64,000 bases of DNA from contig NZ_JAGQCV010000001.1 in the NCBI RefSeq assembly GCF_024346375.1, positions 328,715-392,714 on the forward strand, given 5' to 3'. Each line of letters opens with the position of its first letter. Positions within the stretch are counted from its first letter, which is position 1. Shown piece after piece: positions 45,330 to 54,536 of this stretch. The notes beneath the pieces are model-generated. The model saw only the letters and a list, made by a program, of their open reading frames with translations. It had not been told where the DNA came from and searched no databases. Source of the DNA: Synechococcus sp. ATX 2A4 (lineage in GTDB: Bacteria; Cyanobacteriota; Cyanobacteriia; PCC-6307; Cyanobiaceae). Made by a program: the position numbers and the translations under genes.

Positions 45330-46691
45330 TCAGGGTACCGGCGTCAACCGCTCTGGCAGGACGTCGTAGCGCAGCAGCTCGTCCGGTCGCTCCCGCCGCT
45401 GCACCAGTTCGGCCCGTCCTCCCTGCACCAGAACGGCGGCAGGGCGGGGAATGCGGTTGTAGTTGGAGGCCATCGAAGCGTTGTAGGCCCCGGTGGCGAA
45501 CACCACCAGCACGTCACCGGGGGCGGAGGCGGGCAGGGCCAGCTCCTTGAGCAGCACGTCGCCGGATTCGCAGTGCTTGCCAGCCAGGGTGACCGTTTCA
45601 GCGGCGGTGGCGTTGGGGCGATCGGCCAGCACGGCGGTGTAGGCCGACTGATAAGTGATCGGCCGCGGGTTGTCGCTCATCCCCCCATCCACAGATACAT
45701 AGGTGCGCAGGCCGGGAATCTCCTTGCGGCTGCCGATCGTGTAGAGGGTGAGGCCGGCGGTGGCCACCAGGGAACGGCCCGGTTCGCAGAGCAGCCGCGG
45801 CAGCTCCAGATCCCGCTCCAGGCAGGCGGCCGCCACGGCCTGGGCCACGCCCTGCACCCACGCCTGGATCGTGGGGGGATCATCGCCAGCCACATAGCGG
45901 ATCCCCAGACCCCCACCCACATTCAGATCGGTGCAGGGATGGCCGAGCGAGCGGGCCAGGGCCAGCGCATCGGCCATCACGCCCGCCAGGTCGCGGTGGG
46001 GCTGCAGCTCGAAGATCTGGGAGCCAATGTGGGCATGCAGGCCAGTCAGCCGCGCCCAGGGACACTCCGCTAGATGGCGCAGCACCTGCTCAAGTTGGTC
46101 GGGGTCGAAGCCGAATTTGCTGTCGAGGTGGCCGGTGCGGATGTACTCGTGGGTGTGGCACTCGATGCCGGGCGTGAACCGCAGCATCAGCGCTGCCGGC
46201 CGCTCCGCCGTGGCGATCGTGGCGAGCAGCTCCAGATCACGCCAGTTGTCGGCCACCACGGTGACCCCGTGCTCCACCGCCAGCGCCAGCTCCTCCAGCG
46301 ATTTGTTGTTGCCGTGCAGCACGATCCGCTCCGGTGGCATGCCACCACCGAGTGCCGTGAGCAGTTCACCGGACGAGACGGCATCCAGGCCAAGGCCCTC
46401 GGAGGCCACCAGGGCCGTGATCGCCAGGCTGCTGTTGGCCTTGGAGGCGTAGAGCGCCAGCGAGCGGCCGGGATAGCAGGCATCGAGCGCCTCACGGTAG
46501 GCGCGGCAGCTGGCCCGAAGCGTGTCCTCGTCGAGCACATAGAGCGGTGTGCCATAAGTGCGAGCCAGGTCGCTCAGGCGGCAGCCCCCCACCACCAGGG
46601 CCCCATCGGGCGCGCAGGTGGTGCTGATCGGCGTCAGGTTGCGGTTCGGGCTGGCCGCCTCGATGGCACCGATCGCACTGGTGGGGGGCAT
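45330..46691 (-). CDS. lysA: Diaminopimelate decarboxylase
   Basis: A 453-residue PLP enzyme, the last step of lysine synthesis. TIM-barrel PLP-Lys is in LALYASKANSS. Other landmarks are FGFDPDQLE, HIGSQIFE, LNVGGGLGI, EPGRSLVATAG, YVSVDGGMSDNPRP, CESGDVL and GAYNASMASNYN. ATG 46691 is chosen; a TTG 27 bases upstream also fits. It heads the minus-strand operon and is divergent from rimI with only 35 bases between starts. Confidence 0.95.
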   Translation of the reverse strand: MPPTSAIGAIEAASPNRNLTPISTTCAPDGALVVGGCRLSDLARTYGTPLYVLDEDTLRASCRAYREALDACYPGRSLALYASKANSSLAITALVASEGLGLDAVSSGELLTALGGGMPPERIVLHGNNKSLEELALAVEHGVTVVADNWRDLELLATIATAERPAALMLRFTPGIECHTHEYIRTGHLDSKFGFDPDQLEQVLRHLAECPWARLTGLHAHIGSQIFELQPHRDLAGVMADALALARSLGHPCTDLNVGGGLGIRYVAGDDPPTIQAWVQGVAQAVAAACLERDLELPRLLCEPGRSLVATAGLTLYTIGSRKEIPGLRTYVSVDGGMSDNPRPITYQSAYTAVLADRPNATAAETVTLAGKHCESGDVLLKELALPASAPGDVLVVFATGAYNASMASNYNRIPRPAAVLVQGGRAELVQRRERPDELLRYDVLPERLTPVP

Positions 46692-46726
46692 CCTTGAAAG
46701 GGTCCGGGTCAGCGCCAATCGTAAGG

Positions 46727-47251
46727 ATGTCTCCGGAAGCTGCTGTCGACGGCACAGAAGCAGACGCGCAAGCGCCGCCGCGAAGGCTGGGGCCGGCCGA
46801 TCTGGAGGCCTGCCTCAGCCTCGACCGACTGGCGCTGGGCGGGCTGTGGGACCGGGAGCAGTGGCAGGCCGAACTGAAGACCACAGGCCGGCTCTGCCTC
46901 GGCCTCGATGGCCCAGGGGGGCTGGAGGCAATGGCCAGCGGCTGGCTGGTGGTCGATGAACTGCAGATCATGGTGGTGGCGGTGCATCCCGCCTGCCGCC
47001 AGCGTGGCCGGGGCCAGCGCCTGCTCAGGGCCCTGCTGCAGGAGGCCCGCCAACGGGAAGCGCAGCGGGCCACCCTGGAGGTGGCCGCTGGCAACACCGC
47101 CGCCCAGGCCCTGTATGCCGCCCTGGGATTTCGCACCCAGGGACGGCGTTGCCGTTACTACCGCACTGGAGAGGATGCTCTGATCCAATGCCTGGGGCTG
47201 GCGGGGATGGTTGGAACGCCGCCTGCACCGCTGGGTTTCAGCGTTGAATGA
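46727..47251 (+). CDS. rimI: Ribosomal-protein-alanine N-acetyltransferase (RimI-like)
   Basis: A 174-residue GNAT enzyme. The acetyl-CoA loop reads VAVHPACRQRGRGQRLLRALL, preceded by a strand (DELQIMVV) and followed by LEVAAGNTAAQALYAALGF and GRRCRYYRTGEDAL, typical of RimI. It acetylates the N-terminus of ribosomal protein S18 in E. coli. The start at ATG 46727 is weakly supported; an in-frame TTG lies at 46694. Confidence 0.87.
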   Translation: MSPEAAVDGTEADAQAPPRRLGPADLEACLSLDRLALGGLWDREQWQAELKTTGRLCLGLDGPGGLEAMASGWLVVDELQIMVVAVHPACRQRGRGQRLLRALLQEARQREAQRATLEVAAGNTAAQALYAALGFRTQGRRCRYYRTGEDALIQCLGLAGMVGTPPAPLGFSVE

Positions 47252-47437
47252 CTGCTTGATGAGGTACGGATTGCCGCCCTTCGTTGATGTGAAAGCACCA
47301 ACAGTTTTGGGCGGCAAGGTATGCACATCTGCTGGCGTGATCCTTGGTGCGGCAATGGATCTGGACATGTCCAGCCGAAGATCACAAACACCCTCTCAGC
47401 CCTGATAGGTTGGATGCACTTGCATCAGGTCCCGCCC

Positions 47438-49990
47438 ATGTTCGAGCGGTTTACCGAGAAAGCCATCAAGGTGATCATGCTGGCCCAGGAAGAGGCCCGC
47501 AGGTTGGGTCACAACTTCGTGGGCACCGAGCAGATCCTGCTGGGCCTGATCGGCGAAGGCACCGGCGTGGCGGCCAAGGTCCTGAAATCCATGGGGGTCA
47601 ACCTCAAGGACGCCCGCGTGGAGGTTGAAAAAATCATCGGCCGCGGCTCCGGCTTCGTGGCCGTGGAGATTCCCTTCACGCCCCGCGCCAAGCGGGTGCT
47701 TGAGCTTTCGCTTGAAGAAGCCCGCCAGTTGGGCCACAACTACATCGGCACCGAGCACCTGCTGCTCGGTCTGATCCGGGAGGGTGAAGGAGTCGCCGCC
47801 CGGGTGCTTGAAAACCTCGGCGTGGACCTCGCCAAGGTGCGCACCCAGGTGATCCGCATGCTTGGCGAAACCGCCGAGGTGGCTGCCGGCAGCGGCAGCA
47901 AGGGGTCCACCAAAACCCCCACCCTCGATGAATTCGGCAGCAACCTCACCCAGCTGGCCACCGAAGGCAAGCTGGATCCGGTGGTGGGCCGTCACAACGA
48001 AATCGACCGGGTGGTGCAGATCCTCGGCCGCCGCACCAAAAACAACCCGGTGCTGATCGGCGAACCCGGCGTGGGCAAAACCGCCATCGCCGAAGGGCTC
48101 GCCCAACGCATCATTCTCGGCGAAGTCCCCGACATCCTCGAGGACAAGCGCGTGCTCACGCTTGACATCGGCCTGCTGGTGGCAGGCACGAAGTACCGAG
48201 GTGAGTTTGAAGAGCGGCTCAAAAAGATCATGGAAGAGATCAGGAGCGCCGGCAACGTCATCCTTGTGATCGACGAAGTCCACACCCTGATCGGTGCCGG
48301 CGCTGCCGAGGGCGCGATCGATGCCGCCAACATCCTCAAACCTGCCCTCGCCCGTGGCGAGCTGCAGTGCATCGGCGCCACCACCCTGGACGAATACCGG
48401 AAGCACATCGAGCGCGATGCGGCCCTTGAGCGCCGCTTCCAGCCGGTGATGGTGGGCGAACCCACCGTGCTCGATACCATCGAGATCCTGCGCGGCCTGC
48501 GTGAGCGCTACGAACAGCATCACCGCCTGAAGATCAGCGATGAGGCTCTCGTGGCCGCCGCCACCTTGGGCGACCGCTACATCTCCGATCGTTTCCTGCC
48601 CGACAAGGCGATTGACCTCGTCGATGAAGCCGGCAGCCGCGTGCGCCTGCTCAACTCGAAGCTGCCGCCGGCTGCCAAGGAGCTCGACAAGCAACTGCGC
48701 TCGGTGCAGAAGCAGAAAGAAGATTCCGTCCGCGAGCAGGATTTCACCAAGGCGGGTGAACTGCGTGACAAGGAAGTGGAGCTGCGCGAGCAGATCCGCT
48801 CCATTCTTCAGGCCCGCCGCGACGAACAACCAGCTGCCTCTGAGGGCGGCGATGCTGCCGGCTCCGAAAACGCCGGCTCCATTGAGCTGCCCCTGGCCGG
48901 TGCCGGCGGCGACCGCAGCCCTGTGGTCACCGAGGAAGACATCGCCCAGATTGTGGCCTCCTGGACCGGCGTACCGGTGCAGAAGCTCACCGAAAGCGAA
49001 TCGGTGAAGCTGCTCAACATGGAGGAGACCCTCCACCAGCGCCTGATCGGCCAGGACGAAGCCGTCAAGGCGGTGTCCAAGGCGATCCGCCGCGCCCGGG
49101 TGGGCCTCAAGAACCCCAACCGCCCGATCGCCAGCTTCATCTTCTCCGGCCCTACGGGCGTGGGCAAAACCGAGCTCACCAAGGCATTGGCGGCTTACTT
49201 CTTCGGCAGCGAGGAGTCGATGATCCGGCTCGACATGTCGGAGTTCATGGAGCGGCACACCGTCAGCAAGCTGATCGGCTCCCCTCCGGGCTATGTCGGC
49301 TTCAACGAAGGCGGCCAGCTCACCGAAGCGGTGCGGCGCCGGCCGTACACCGTGGTGCTCTTCGACGAAATCGAGAAGGCCCACCCCGATGTGTTCAACC
49401 TGTTGCTTCAGCTGCTGGAAGATGGCCGCCTCACCGACTCCAAAGGCCGTACGGTTGACTTCAAGAACACCCTGATCATCATGACCTCGAACATCGGTTC
49501 GAAGGTGATTGAGAAAGGCGGTGGTGGTCTGGGCTTCGAATTCTCCGGCGCCGCCGCTGAAGAAACCCAGTACAACCGCATCCGCTCGCTGGTGAACGAA
49601 GAGCTGAAGCAGTACTTCCGCCCTGAATTCCTCAACCGTCTCGATGAGATCATCGTCTTCCGTCAACTCACCCGCGACGAGGTGAAGGTGATCGCCGACA
49701 TCATGTTGCGCGAAGTGTTCGGCAGGATGCAGGAGAAAGGCATCGGACTTTCTGTCACCGAAGCCTTCAAGGAGCGCCTGGTGGAAGAGGGCTACAACCC
49801 CAGTTACGGGGCTCGTCCGCTGCGCCGTGCCGTGATGCGCCTGCTGGAGGATTCGCTGGCCGAGGAATTCCTCTCCGGTCGCCTCAAGGATGGCGATACG
49901 GCGATCGTCGATGTCGACGACAACAAACAGGTGGTGATCCGCCACCAGGCGATCGTGCCCGAGCCCGAACTGGCTGCCGCCAGCGCCTGA
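47438..49990 (+). CDS. clpC: ATP-dependent Clp protease chaperone ClpC
   Basis: An 850-residue Hsp100 unfoldase that feeds ClpP. It begins with the ClpC-specific [20 protein letters not shown]. Two N-domain repeats ([26 protein letters not shown]), D1 with Walker [13 protein letters not shown], an M/UVR region ([20 protein letters not shown]) and D2 with Walker [13 protein letters not shown] and Walker [10 protein letters not shown] follow in order. It matches the essential cyanobacterial/plastid ClpC. The 185 bases upstream hold no gene and presumably its promoter. Confidence 0.97.
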   Translation: MFERFTEKAIKVIMLAQEEARRLGHNFVGTEQILLGLIGEGTGVAAKVLKSMGVNLKDARVEVEKIIGRGSGFVAVEIPFTPRAKRVLELSLEEARQLGHNYIGTEHLLLGLIREGEGVAARVLENLGVDLAKVRTQVIRMLGETAEVAAGSGSKGSTKTPTLDEFGSNLTQLATEGKLDPVVGRHNEIDRVVQILGRRTKNNPVLIGEPGVGKTAIAEGLAQRIILGEVPDILEDKRVLTLDIGLLVAGTKYRGEFEERLKKIMEEIRSAGNVILVIDEVHTLIGAGAAEGAIDAANILKPALARGELQCIGATTLDEYRKHIERDAALERRFQPVMVGEPTVLDTIEILRGLRERYEQHHRLKISDEALVAAATLGDRYISDRFLPDKAIDLVDEAGSRVRLLNSKLPPAAKELDKQLRSVQKQKEDSVREQDFTKAGELRDKEVELREQIRSILQARRDEQPAASEGGDAAGSENAGSIELPLAGAGGDRSPVVTEEDIAQIVASWTGVPVQKLTESESVKLLNMEETLHQRLIGQDEAVKAVSKAIRRARVGLKNPNRPIASFIFSGPTGVGKTELTKALAAYFFGSEESMIRLDMSEFMERHTVSKLIGSPPGYVGFNEGGQLTEAVRRRPYTVVLFDEIEKAHPDVFNLLLQLLEDGRLTDSKGRTVDFKNTLIIMTSNIGSKVIEKGGGGLGFEFSGAAAEETQYNRIRSLVNEELKQYFRPEFLNRLDEIIVFRQLTRDEVKVIADIMLREVFGRMQEKGIGLSVTEAFKERLVEEGYNPSYGARPLRRAVMRLLEDSLAEEFLSGRLKDGDTAIVDVDDNKQVVIRHQAIVPEPELAAASA

Positions 49991-50019
49991 TCACCCGCGC
50001 TTAGGTCCTTTCATTCATC

Positions 50020-50049
50020 AGCGGGAGTTCATCGGACTCCCGCTTTTTT
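50020..50049 (+). terminator. Rho-independent terminator of clpC
   Basis: AGCGGGAGT (50020-50028), loop TCATCGG, ACTCCCGCT (50036-50044), then TTTTTT to 50049. This is a perfect 9-bp GC-rich stem with a T-run, 30 bases after the clpC stop. Confidence 0.95.
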
Positions 50050-50193
50050 CTTACCTTGCCACCGCCATTAAAGGTGCTTTTGGCTAACATCCAAACGTTG
50101 CCGAATCTCTGGCCCCGTGCCACTGAACTGAGTGCAGCGGCAGGGGGCGGCGTCGCCGTTCTACGACCAAAAGCCGCCGACTAGATTGTGGGG

Positions 50194-51342
50194 ATGAGCA
50201 TCAGCTTGAGCGAACATCTGATCGCCCCTGCCCGCGTGGTGCGGGGTGAAGGCGCCTGGGAAGCCTGCCTGCCGGCCATCGGTGCCCTCTGCCGTCGCCC
50301 CCTGCTGCTGGGCCGCAGCTGCGCCACCGAAGCCCTGCGTGAAGGGCTGGCGGCGGACCTACGCCGGCTGGGGCTTGATCCCCTGGTCGCCCAGCTGCAG
50401 TTCGATTGCTGCGAAGAGGATCTGCGGCGGCTGCAGCAAGCCGTGATAGCGGCGAACGCTGAACCGATGGCGGCGGGCCCCATTGACGCGGTGCTGGCGG
50501 CCGGTGGCGGCAAGGTGATGGATGCGGGCAAGCTGTTGGCCGATCGGCTCGGCCTGCCCTGCATCACCGTGCCCACCAGCGCCGCCACCTGCGCGGGCTG
50601 GACCGCCCTGGCGAACCTCTATTCCCCCGCCGGAGCCTTCATTGGCGATGTGAGCCTTCAGCGGTCTCCCGCGTTGCTGGTGTTCGATCACCGCCTGATC
50701 CTGCAGGCGCCGCCCCGCACCCTGGCCAGCGGCCTCGCCGATGCCATGGCCAAGTGGTATGAGGCGGCGGTGAGCAGCGCCTACAGCACCGATGGCCTCG
50801 TGCACCAGGCGGTGCAGATGGCCCGGGTGCTCCGCGATCAGCTCCTGTTGGAGGGCCAGGAGGCCATGGCCCAGCCGGGCGGTGACGCCTGGGCGCGGGT
50901 GGCTGAGGCCTGCGGGCTGACCGCCGGCGTGATCGGCGGCCTGGGCGGCGCCCGCTGCCGCACCGTGGGCGCCCATGCGGTGCACAACGGTCTTACCCAG
51001 CTAGCGGCCAGCCATGGCCGCCTGCATGGCGAAAAGGTGGGGTTCGGCATCCTGGTGCAACTGCGCCTGGAGGAGCTGGTGGGCAGCAACCGCCTCGCGT
51101 CCCAGGCGCGGCGCCAGTTGCTGGGTTTCTTCCGCCAGTTGTCGCTGCCGGTCACCCTGGCGGAGCTGGGTCTAGCGGAGGCGCCGCTCAACGATCTGCA
51201 ACGGGTGTGCAGCTTCGCCTGCCAGCCGGGATCGGATCTGCACAGGCTGCCGTTTGCCGTGAGCCCGGCTGATCTACTGGGCGCGCTGGTGAGCACCGAT
51301 GCGGCCATCGAGCAGCCGGCCAACGCCGACGCCAACCGTTGA
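50194..51342 (+). CDS. Iron-containing alcohol dehydrogenase, glycerol-dehydrogenase-like
   Basis: A 382-residue dehydrogenase of the GldA/AraM group. The NAD-binding loop is DAVLAAGGGKVMDAGKLLAD, then CITVPTSAATCAGWTALANLYS and the metal ligands in SGLADAMAKWYE, VGAHAVHNGLTQL and HGRLHGEKVGFGI (Asp and two His). It may oxidise glycerol or reduce dihydroxyacetone-type compounds; related cyanobacterial proteins are not well characterised. ATG 50194 is preferred over a GTG 6 bases upstream. The next gene starts at TTG inside its stop. Confidence 0.85.
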   Translation: MSISLSEHLIAPARVVRGEGAWEACLPAIGALCRRPLLLGRSCATEALREGLAADLRRLGLDPLVAQLQFDCCEEDLRRLQQAVIAANAEPMAAGPIDAVLAAGGGKVMDAGKLLADRLGLPCITVPTSAATCAGWTALANLYSPAGAFIGDVSLQRSPALLVFDHRLILQAPPRTLASGLADAMAKWYEAAVSSAYSTDGLVHQAVQMARVLRDQLLLEGQEAMAQPGGDAWARVAEACGLTAGVIGGLGGARCRTVGAHAVHNGLTQLAASHGRLHGEKVGFGILVQLRLEELVGSNRLASQARRQLLGFFRQLSLPVTLAELGLAEAPLNDLQRVCSFACQPGSDLHRLPFAVSPADLLGALVSTDAAIEQPANADANR

Positions 51343-52226
51343 GCAGCCCACGGCCTGACGGCAGGGCGCTGGTGGAAGCCGCAGCCAGGAACCTGCTGGA
51401 TCCGCAGGGGCGTCAGCTGGCGGCGGCGGTGCAGTGGTGGGATCTGCCGGGCTCGGCCGGGCCTTTCCCGGTGGCGGTACTGGGGAAGGGCCCGCCGGTA
51501 CTGCTGCTGCACGGCTTCGACAGCAGTTTCCTGGAATTTCGGCGGCTCGCCCCCCTGCTGGCCAGCCGCGCCACGCTGCTGATTCCCGATCTGTTCGGCT
51601 TCGGCTTCACGCCGCGGCCCGCCGATGGCGATTTCAGCCCCAGCGGCGTGCTCACCCACCTCGATGCCCTGCTCGCAGAAGCCGCAGCACGGCTTGGCCC
51701 CCAACCGCTCGGCCTGATCGGGGCCTCGATGGGCGGAGCGGTGGCGGTGGAACTGAGCCGGCGCCAACCCACCCACATCCACAGGTTGTTGCTGCTGGCC
51801 CCCGCCGGCCTCACCGGCCGGCCCATGCCCCTGCCGCCGCTGCTCGACGCCCTCGGCGTGCGTTTCCTCGGCCTGCCAAGCGTGCGCCGCAGCCTCTGCC
51901 GCACGGCCTTCGCCGACCCCGCCGCCAGCGTGGGGCCGGCGGAAGAGGAGATCGCCTCCCTGCACCTGGCCACACCGGGCTGGGCCGATTCTCTGCGTCG
52001 TTTCGCCCGCAGCGGTGGCTTCGCCGGCTGCGGCGAACCGCTGCCCAGCCAGCCGCTGGAGGTGCTCTGGGGCGCCGACGACCGCATCCTGCGGGCCCCG
52101 CAGAAAAAAGCCGCGCTGGCGTTGCTGGGGGAGCGGGTGCAGGAGCTGGCTGAGTGCGGTCACCTGCCCCACCTCGACCAGAGCGAACGGGTGGCTGCCG
52201 CCTGGTTCACGCCCGGCCTCTGTTAG
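51339..52226 (+). CDS. Alpha/beta hydrolase
   Basis: A 295-residue hydrolase. The oxyanion region PPVLLLHGFDSSFLEFRRL is followed by LLIPDLFGFGFTPRP, the nucleophile elbow GLIGASMGGAVAVELS (Ser in G-A-S-M-G), a late Asp (WGADDRIL) and the catalytic His (CGHLPHLDQSERV). It resembles haloperoxidase/esterase-type enzymes; substrate unknown. The TTG start overlaps the dehydrogenase stop by 4 bases, so they are co-translated. Confidence 0.88.
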   Translation: MSSPRPDGRALVEAAARNLLDPQGRQLAAAVQWWDLPGSAGPFPVAVLGKGPPVLLLHGFDSSFLEFRRLAPLLASRATLLIPDLFGFGFTPRPADGDFSPSGVLTHLDALLAEAAARLGPQPLGLIGASMGGAVAVELSRRQPTHIHRLLLLAPAGLTGRPMPLPPLLDALGVRFLGLPSVRRSLCRTAFADPAASVGPAEEEIASLHLATPGWADSLRRFARSGGFAGCGEPLPSQPLEVLWGADDRILRAPQKKAALALLGERVQELAECGHLPHLDQSERVAAAWFTPGLC

Positions 52227-52250
52227 AGAAGCCATCCCCCTGCCGGCACC

Positions 52251-52892
52251 ATGACCAGCTCCGACTCCCAACCCCCCAGCGGACCGGTGCTGCAGCTGCT
52301 CGCCACCGGTCTGCAGTTCTGGATCCGCAGCCAATGCGAGGCGGTGGAAAGCCTGGAGCTGCAGCTGCACGGCAGTGCTCTGCAACTGCTGCGGGGCCAG
52401 CTGGAGGGGGTGACGCTGATGGCGCGGCGGGTGGTCTACGACGGACTGCAGTTCGAACTGGTGGAACTGCGCAGTGATCCGCTGCAGCTGAAGCTGGGGC
52501 GGCTGGTGCGCGCCCAGTCGCTCACCCTCGACCACCCCTTCGGCATTCGCGGACGGGTGGCCTTTACCGCCGCCGGGCTCACCCGCTCGCTGAACAAGCC
52601 GCGCTGGCGTGAGCTCAGCGATCTGCTGGGGGAGCAACTGCTGGGGCTCGGGCCGCTGGTGGAGCTACGCATCGCCCGCGACACCTTGATCCTGGCGGCA
52701 CGGGCGATGGGAGAGAACCGCCTGATGGAGCTCGAAACCAGGCCCGTGGCCGTGGATGGGCGGGTGGAGATCCATGCCGTGGATAGCGAGTTGCGGGCCA
52801 GCCTGCCGATGGACCCGAACATCCGTATCACCACCGCCAACCTTGAGGGCGGCATGCTTCAACTGCAGGGAGAAGCCCGCGTGCAGCCCTGA
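52251..52892 (+). CDS. DUF2993 protein (LmeA-like lipid-binding family)
   Basis: A 213-residue protein of the DUF2993 family. The pattern VTLMARRVVYDGLQFELVEL followed by GRVAFTAAGLTRSL and beta-rich repeats to the end is typical. No clear signal peptide or catalytic residues are seen. Actinobacterial members act in lipomannan maturation; the cyanobacterial role is unknown. It lies 24 bases after the hydrolase gene. Confidence 0.8.
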   Translation: MTSSDSQPPSGPVLQLLATGLQFWIRSQCEAVESLELQLHGSALQLLRGQLEGVTLMARRVVYDGLQFELVELRSDPLQLKLGRLVRAQSLTLDHPFGIRGRVAFTAAGLTRSLNKPRWRELSDLLGEQLLGLGPLVELRIARDTLILAARAMGENRLMELETRPVAVDGRVEIHAVDSELRASLPMDPNIRITTANLEGGMLQLQGEARVQP

Positions 52893-52992
52893 AGCCGCAG
52901 CGGGCAGGCGGCGCAGCCTGGCTCAAGGCACACGCTCAAGGCATCGGTTGTGGGTGAGGCTGCCGCTCAGGGCCGCGGCTCAGGACAACCGG

Positions 52993-53895
52993 TCAGGGCA
53001 GCGGTGCCGGGCGGTTGAGCAGGGGCACCACCAGGGTCACGTAATAGAAGACCACCGCCGGGGTGAACAGATAGCTGTCGATGCGATCGAGGATGCCGCC
53101 GTGGCCGGGGATCGCATCGCCGGAATCCTTCACCCCCGCATCCCGCTTCATCATCGATTCGGTGAGATCACCGACGAGCGCGAACAGCGACACGATCGCG
53201 CCGAGCCCGCCGCCCACGGCCCAGCCCCAGGGCCAGCCCAGCCAAAGCCCGCCGATCACTCCCACCAGCAACGAGCAGACCACCCCACCCAATGCCCCTT
53301 CCACGGTCTTGCCGGGGGAGATCGGCGAGAGCGGATGCCGGCCCAGGCGCCGACCTATCACGTAGGAGCCGATGTCGGTGGCCACCACCATCAGGCAGGC
53401 GATCAAGGTGAGCGCCATGCCCGAGGAGAACGGCCAGCCGGCGCCCACCAGATGGGGCGCCAGCACGGCATCGCTGAGATCACGCAGCCGCAGCCAGTGA
53501 CTGGGAAGGAAGCCGAGGTAGAAGAGCCCGAAGATCGACGCGGCAATGTCGGCGATCGTGCCCGTGATCGGCTGCAGCAGCAGCCAGCCGCAGATGGCCG
53601 CCCCCGACACCGGCAGCACCGCCGCCGCCAGATCTGACGCCAGCCCGCCGCCGCTGGCCCACTGGGTGGCCACCAGCAGCACCTGGCAGACCACCAGTGT
53701 GGTTTTGGTGGCAGGGCGGATGCCCTTGAACTGAGCCAGGCGGAAGAACTCCAGCAGGCCCAGGTGCACGATCACGCCCACCGCCAGGGTGAACCACCAG
53801 CCGCCGAGTGCCACCACCACCAGGCCGAACGCGCCCGCAGCGAGTCCGCTGAGCAGGCGCCGCTTCGAGGTGGGAGGACGGGACGACGCGTTCAC
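52993..53895 (-). CDS. cdsA: Phosphatidate cytidylyltransferase
   Basis: A 300-residue membrane enzyme with about seven to eight hydrophobic segments that makes CDP-diacylglycerol. CdsA hallmarks are the region PISPGKTVEGALGGVVCS and the C-terminal signature KRDAGVKDSGDAIPGHGGIL followed by DRIDS. A GTG start at 53893-53895 overlaps the cbiT stop by 3 bases. Downstream and upstream genes on this strand form a cbiT-cdsA unit. Confidence 0.93.
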   Translation of the reverse strand: MNASSRPPTSKRRLLSGLAAGAFGLVVVALGGWWFTLAVGVIVHLGLLEFFRLAQFKGIRPATKTTLVVCQVLLVATQWASGGGLASDLAAAVLPVSGAAICGWLLLQPITGTIADIAASIFGLFYLGFLPSHWLRLRDLSDAVLAPHLVGAGWPFSSGMALTLIACLMVVATDIGSYVIGRRLGRHPLSPISPGKTVEGALGGVVCSLLVGVIGGLWLGWPWGWAVGGGLGAIVSLFALVGDLTESMMKRDAGVKDSGDAIPGHGGILDRIDSYLFTPAVVFYYVTLVVPLLNRPAPLP

Positions 53896-54524
53896 CCGAG
53901 ACGCTCGGCGGCGATCACGAACAGCGGCTCGGCCGCCGCCAGCCGCGCCTGGCTGCCACGGCGCTGCATGCGGTGCACCGTGGCCTGTACCACCTGCACA
54001 TCGCGCGCCTTCAGCTGGCTGAGCGTGTCGGTGGCATCCACCAGGCCCTCCAGGCTGGTGGTGCTGATCACCAGGCGCCCTCCCGGCTGCAGCGCCGTCC
54101 AGACGGCCTGGAGCACGGCGGCCAGCGGCCGGCCCACCTCCAGCAGCACCCGGTCGGGGTGGGGGGGCAGCAGGCCGAGGTCCTGGGGAGCCTGGCCGGC
54201 ATGGATGTGGAGGTTGGGGATGCCGAAGCGACGCCGGTTGCACTCCAGCAACTCAATCGCCTCCGGATCGCGCTCCAGGGTGTGCACCTCACCGGCGGGC
54301 ATCAGGCGGGCAATCTCCAGCGCCAGGGCGCCCGTGCCACCGCCCACATCCCACACCACCGAGTGGGTGCGGGGGCGCAGATGGGCCAGCAGCATCACGC
54401 GCAGCTCCATCGGCGTGGGGCTGAAGCCTGGCGCCCCTTCGAACACGCTGTCGGGAAGGCCGGGGGTGACGAAATCCCACTGGAAGCCAGCACCCGCGGC
54501 ATGCTCCTGCTCCCCAGCGCCCAT
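53892..54524 (-). CDS. cbiT: Cobalt-precorrin-6B C15-methyltransferase/decarboxylase (CbiT-like)
   Basis: A 210-residue SAM methyltransferase matching CbiT of the corrinoid pathway. The SAM site reads VVWDVGGGTGALALEIARL, with VHTLERDPEAIELLECN, then GRLVISTTSLEGL and a C-terminal QARLAAAEPLFVIAAER. It decarboxylates and methylates the ring in cobalamin synthesis; cyanobacteria make pseudocobalamin. ATG at 54524. Confidence 0.88.
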   Translation of the reverse strand: MGAGEQEHAAGAGFQWDFVTPGLPDSVFEGAPGFSPTPMELRVMLLAHLRPRTHSVVWDVGGGTGALALEIARLMPAGEVHTLERDPEAIELLECNRRRFGIPNLHIHAGQAPQDLGLLPPHPDRVLLEVGRPLAAVLQAVWTALQPGGRLVISTTSLEGLVDATDTLSQLKARDVQVVQATVHRMQRRGSQARLAAAEPLFVIAAERLG

Positions 54525-54536
54525 TCGCAGCGCCCT

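Noticed and set aside
47396..49945. Long minus-strand open frame opposite clpC
   Set aside because: The plus strand encodes all ClpC motifs; the antisense product is a composition artefact.
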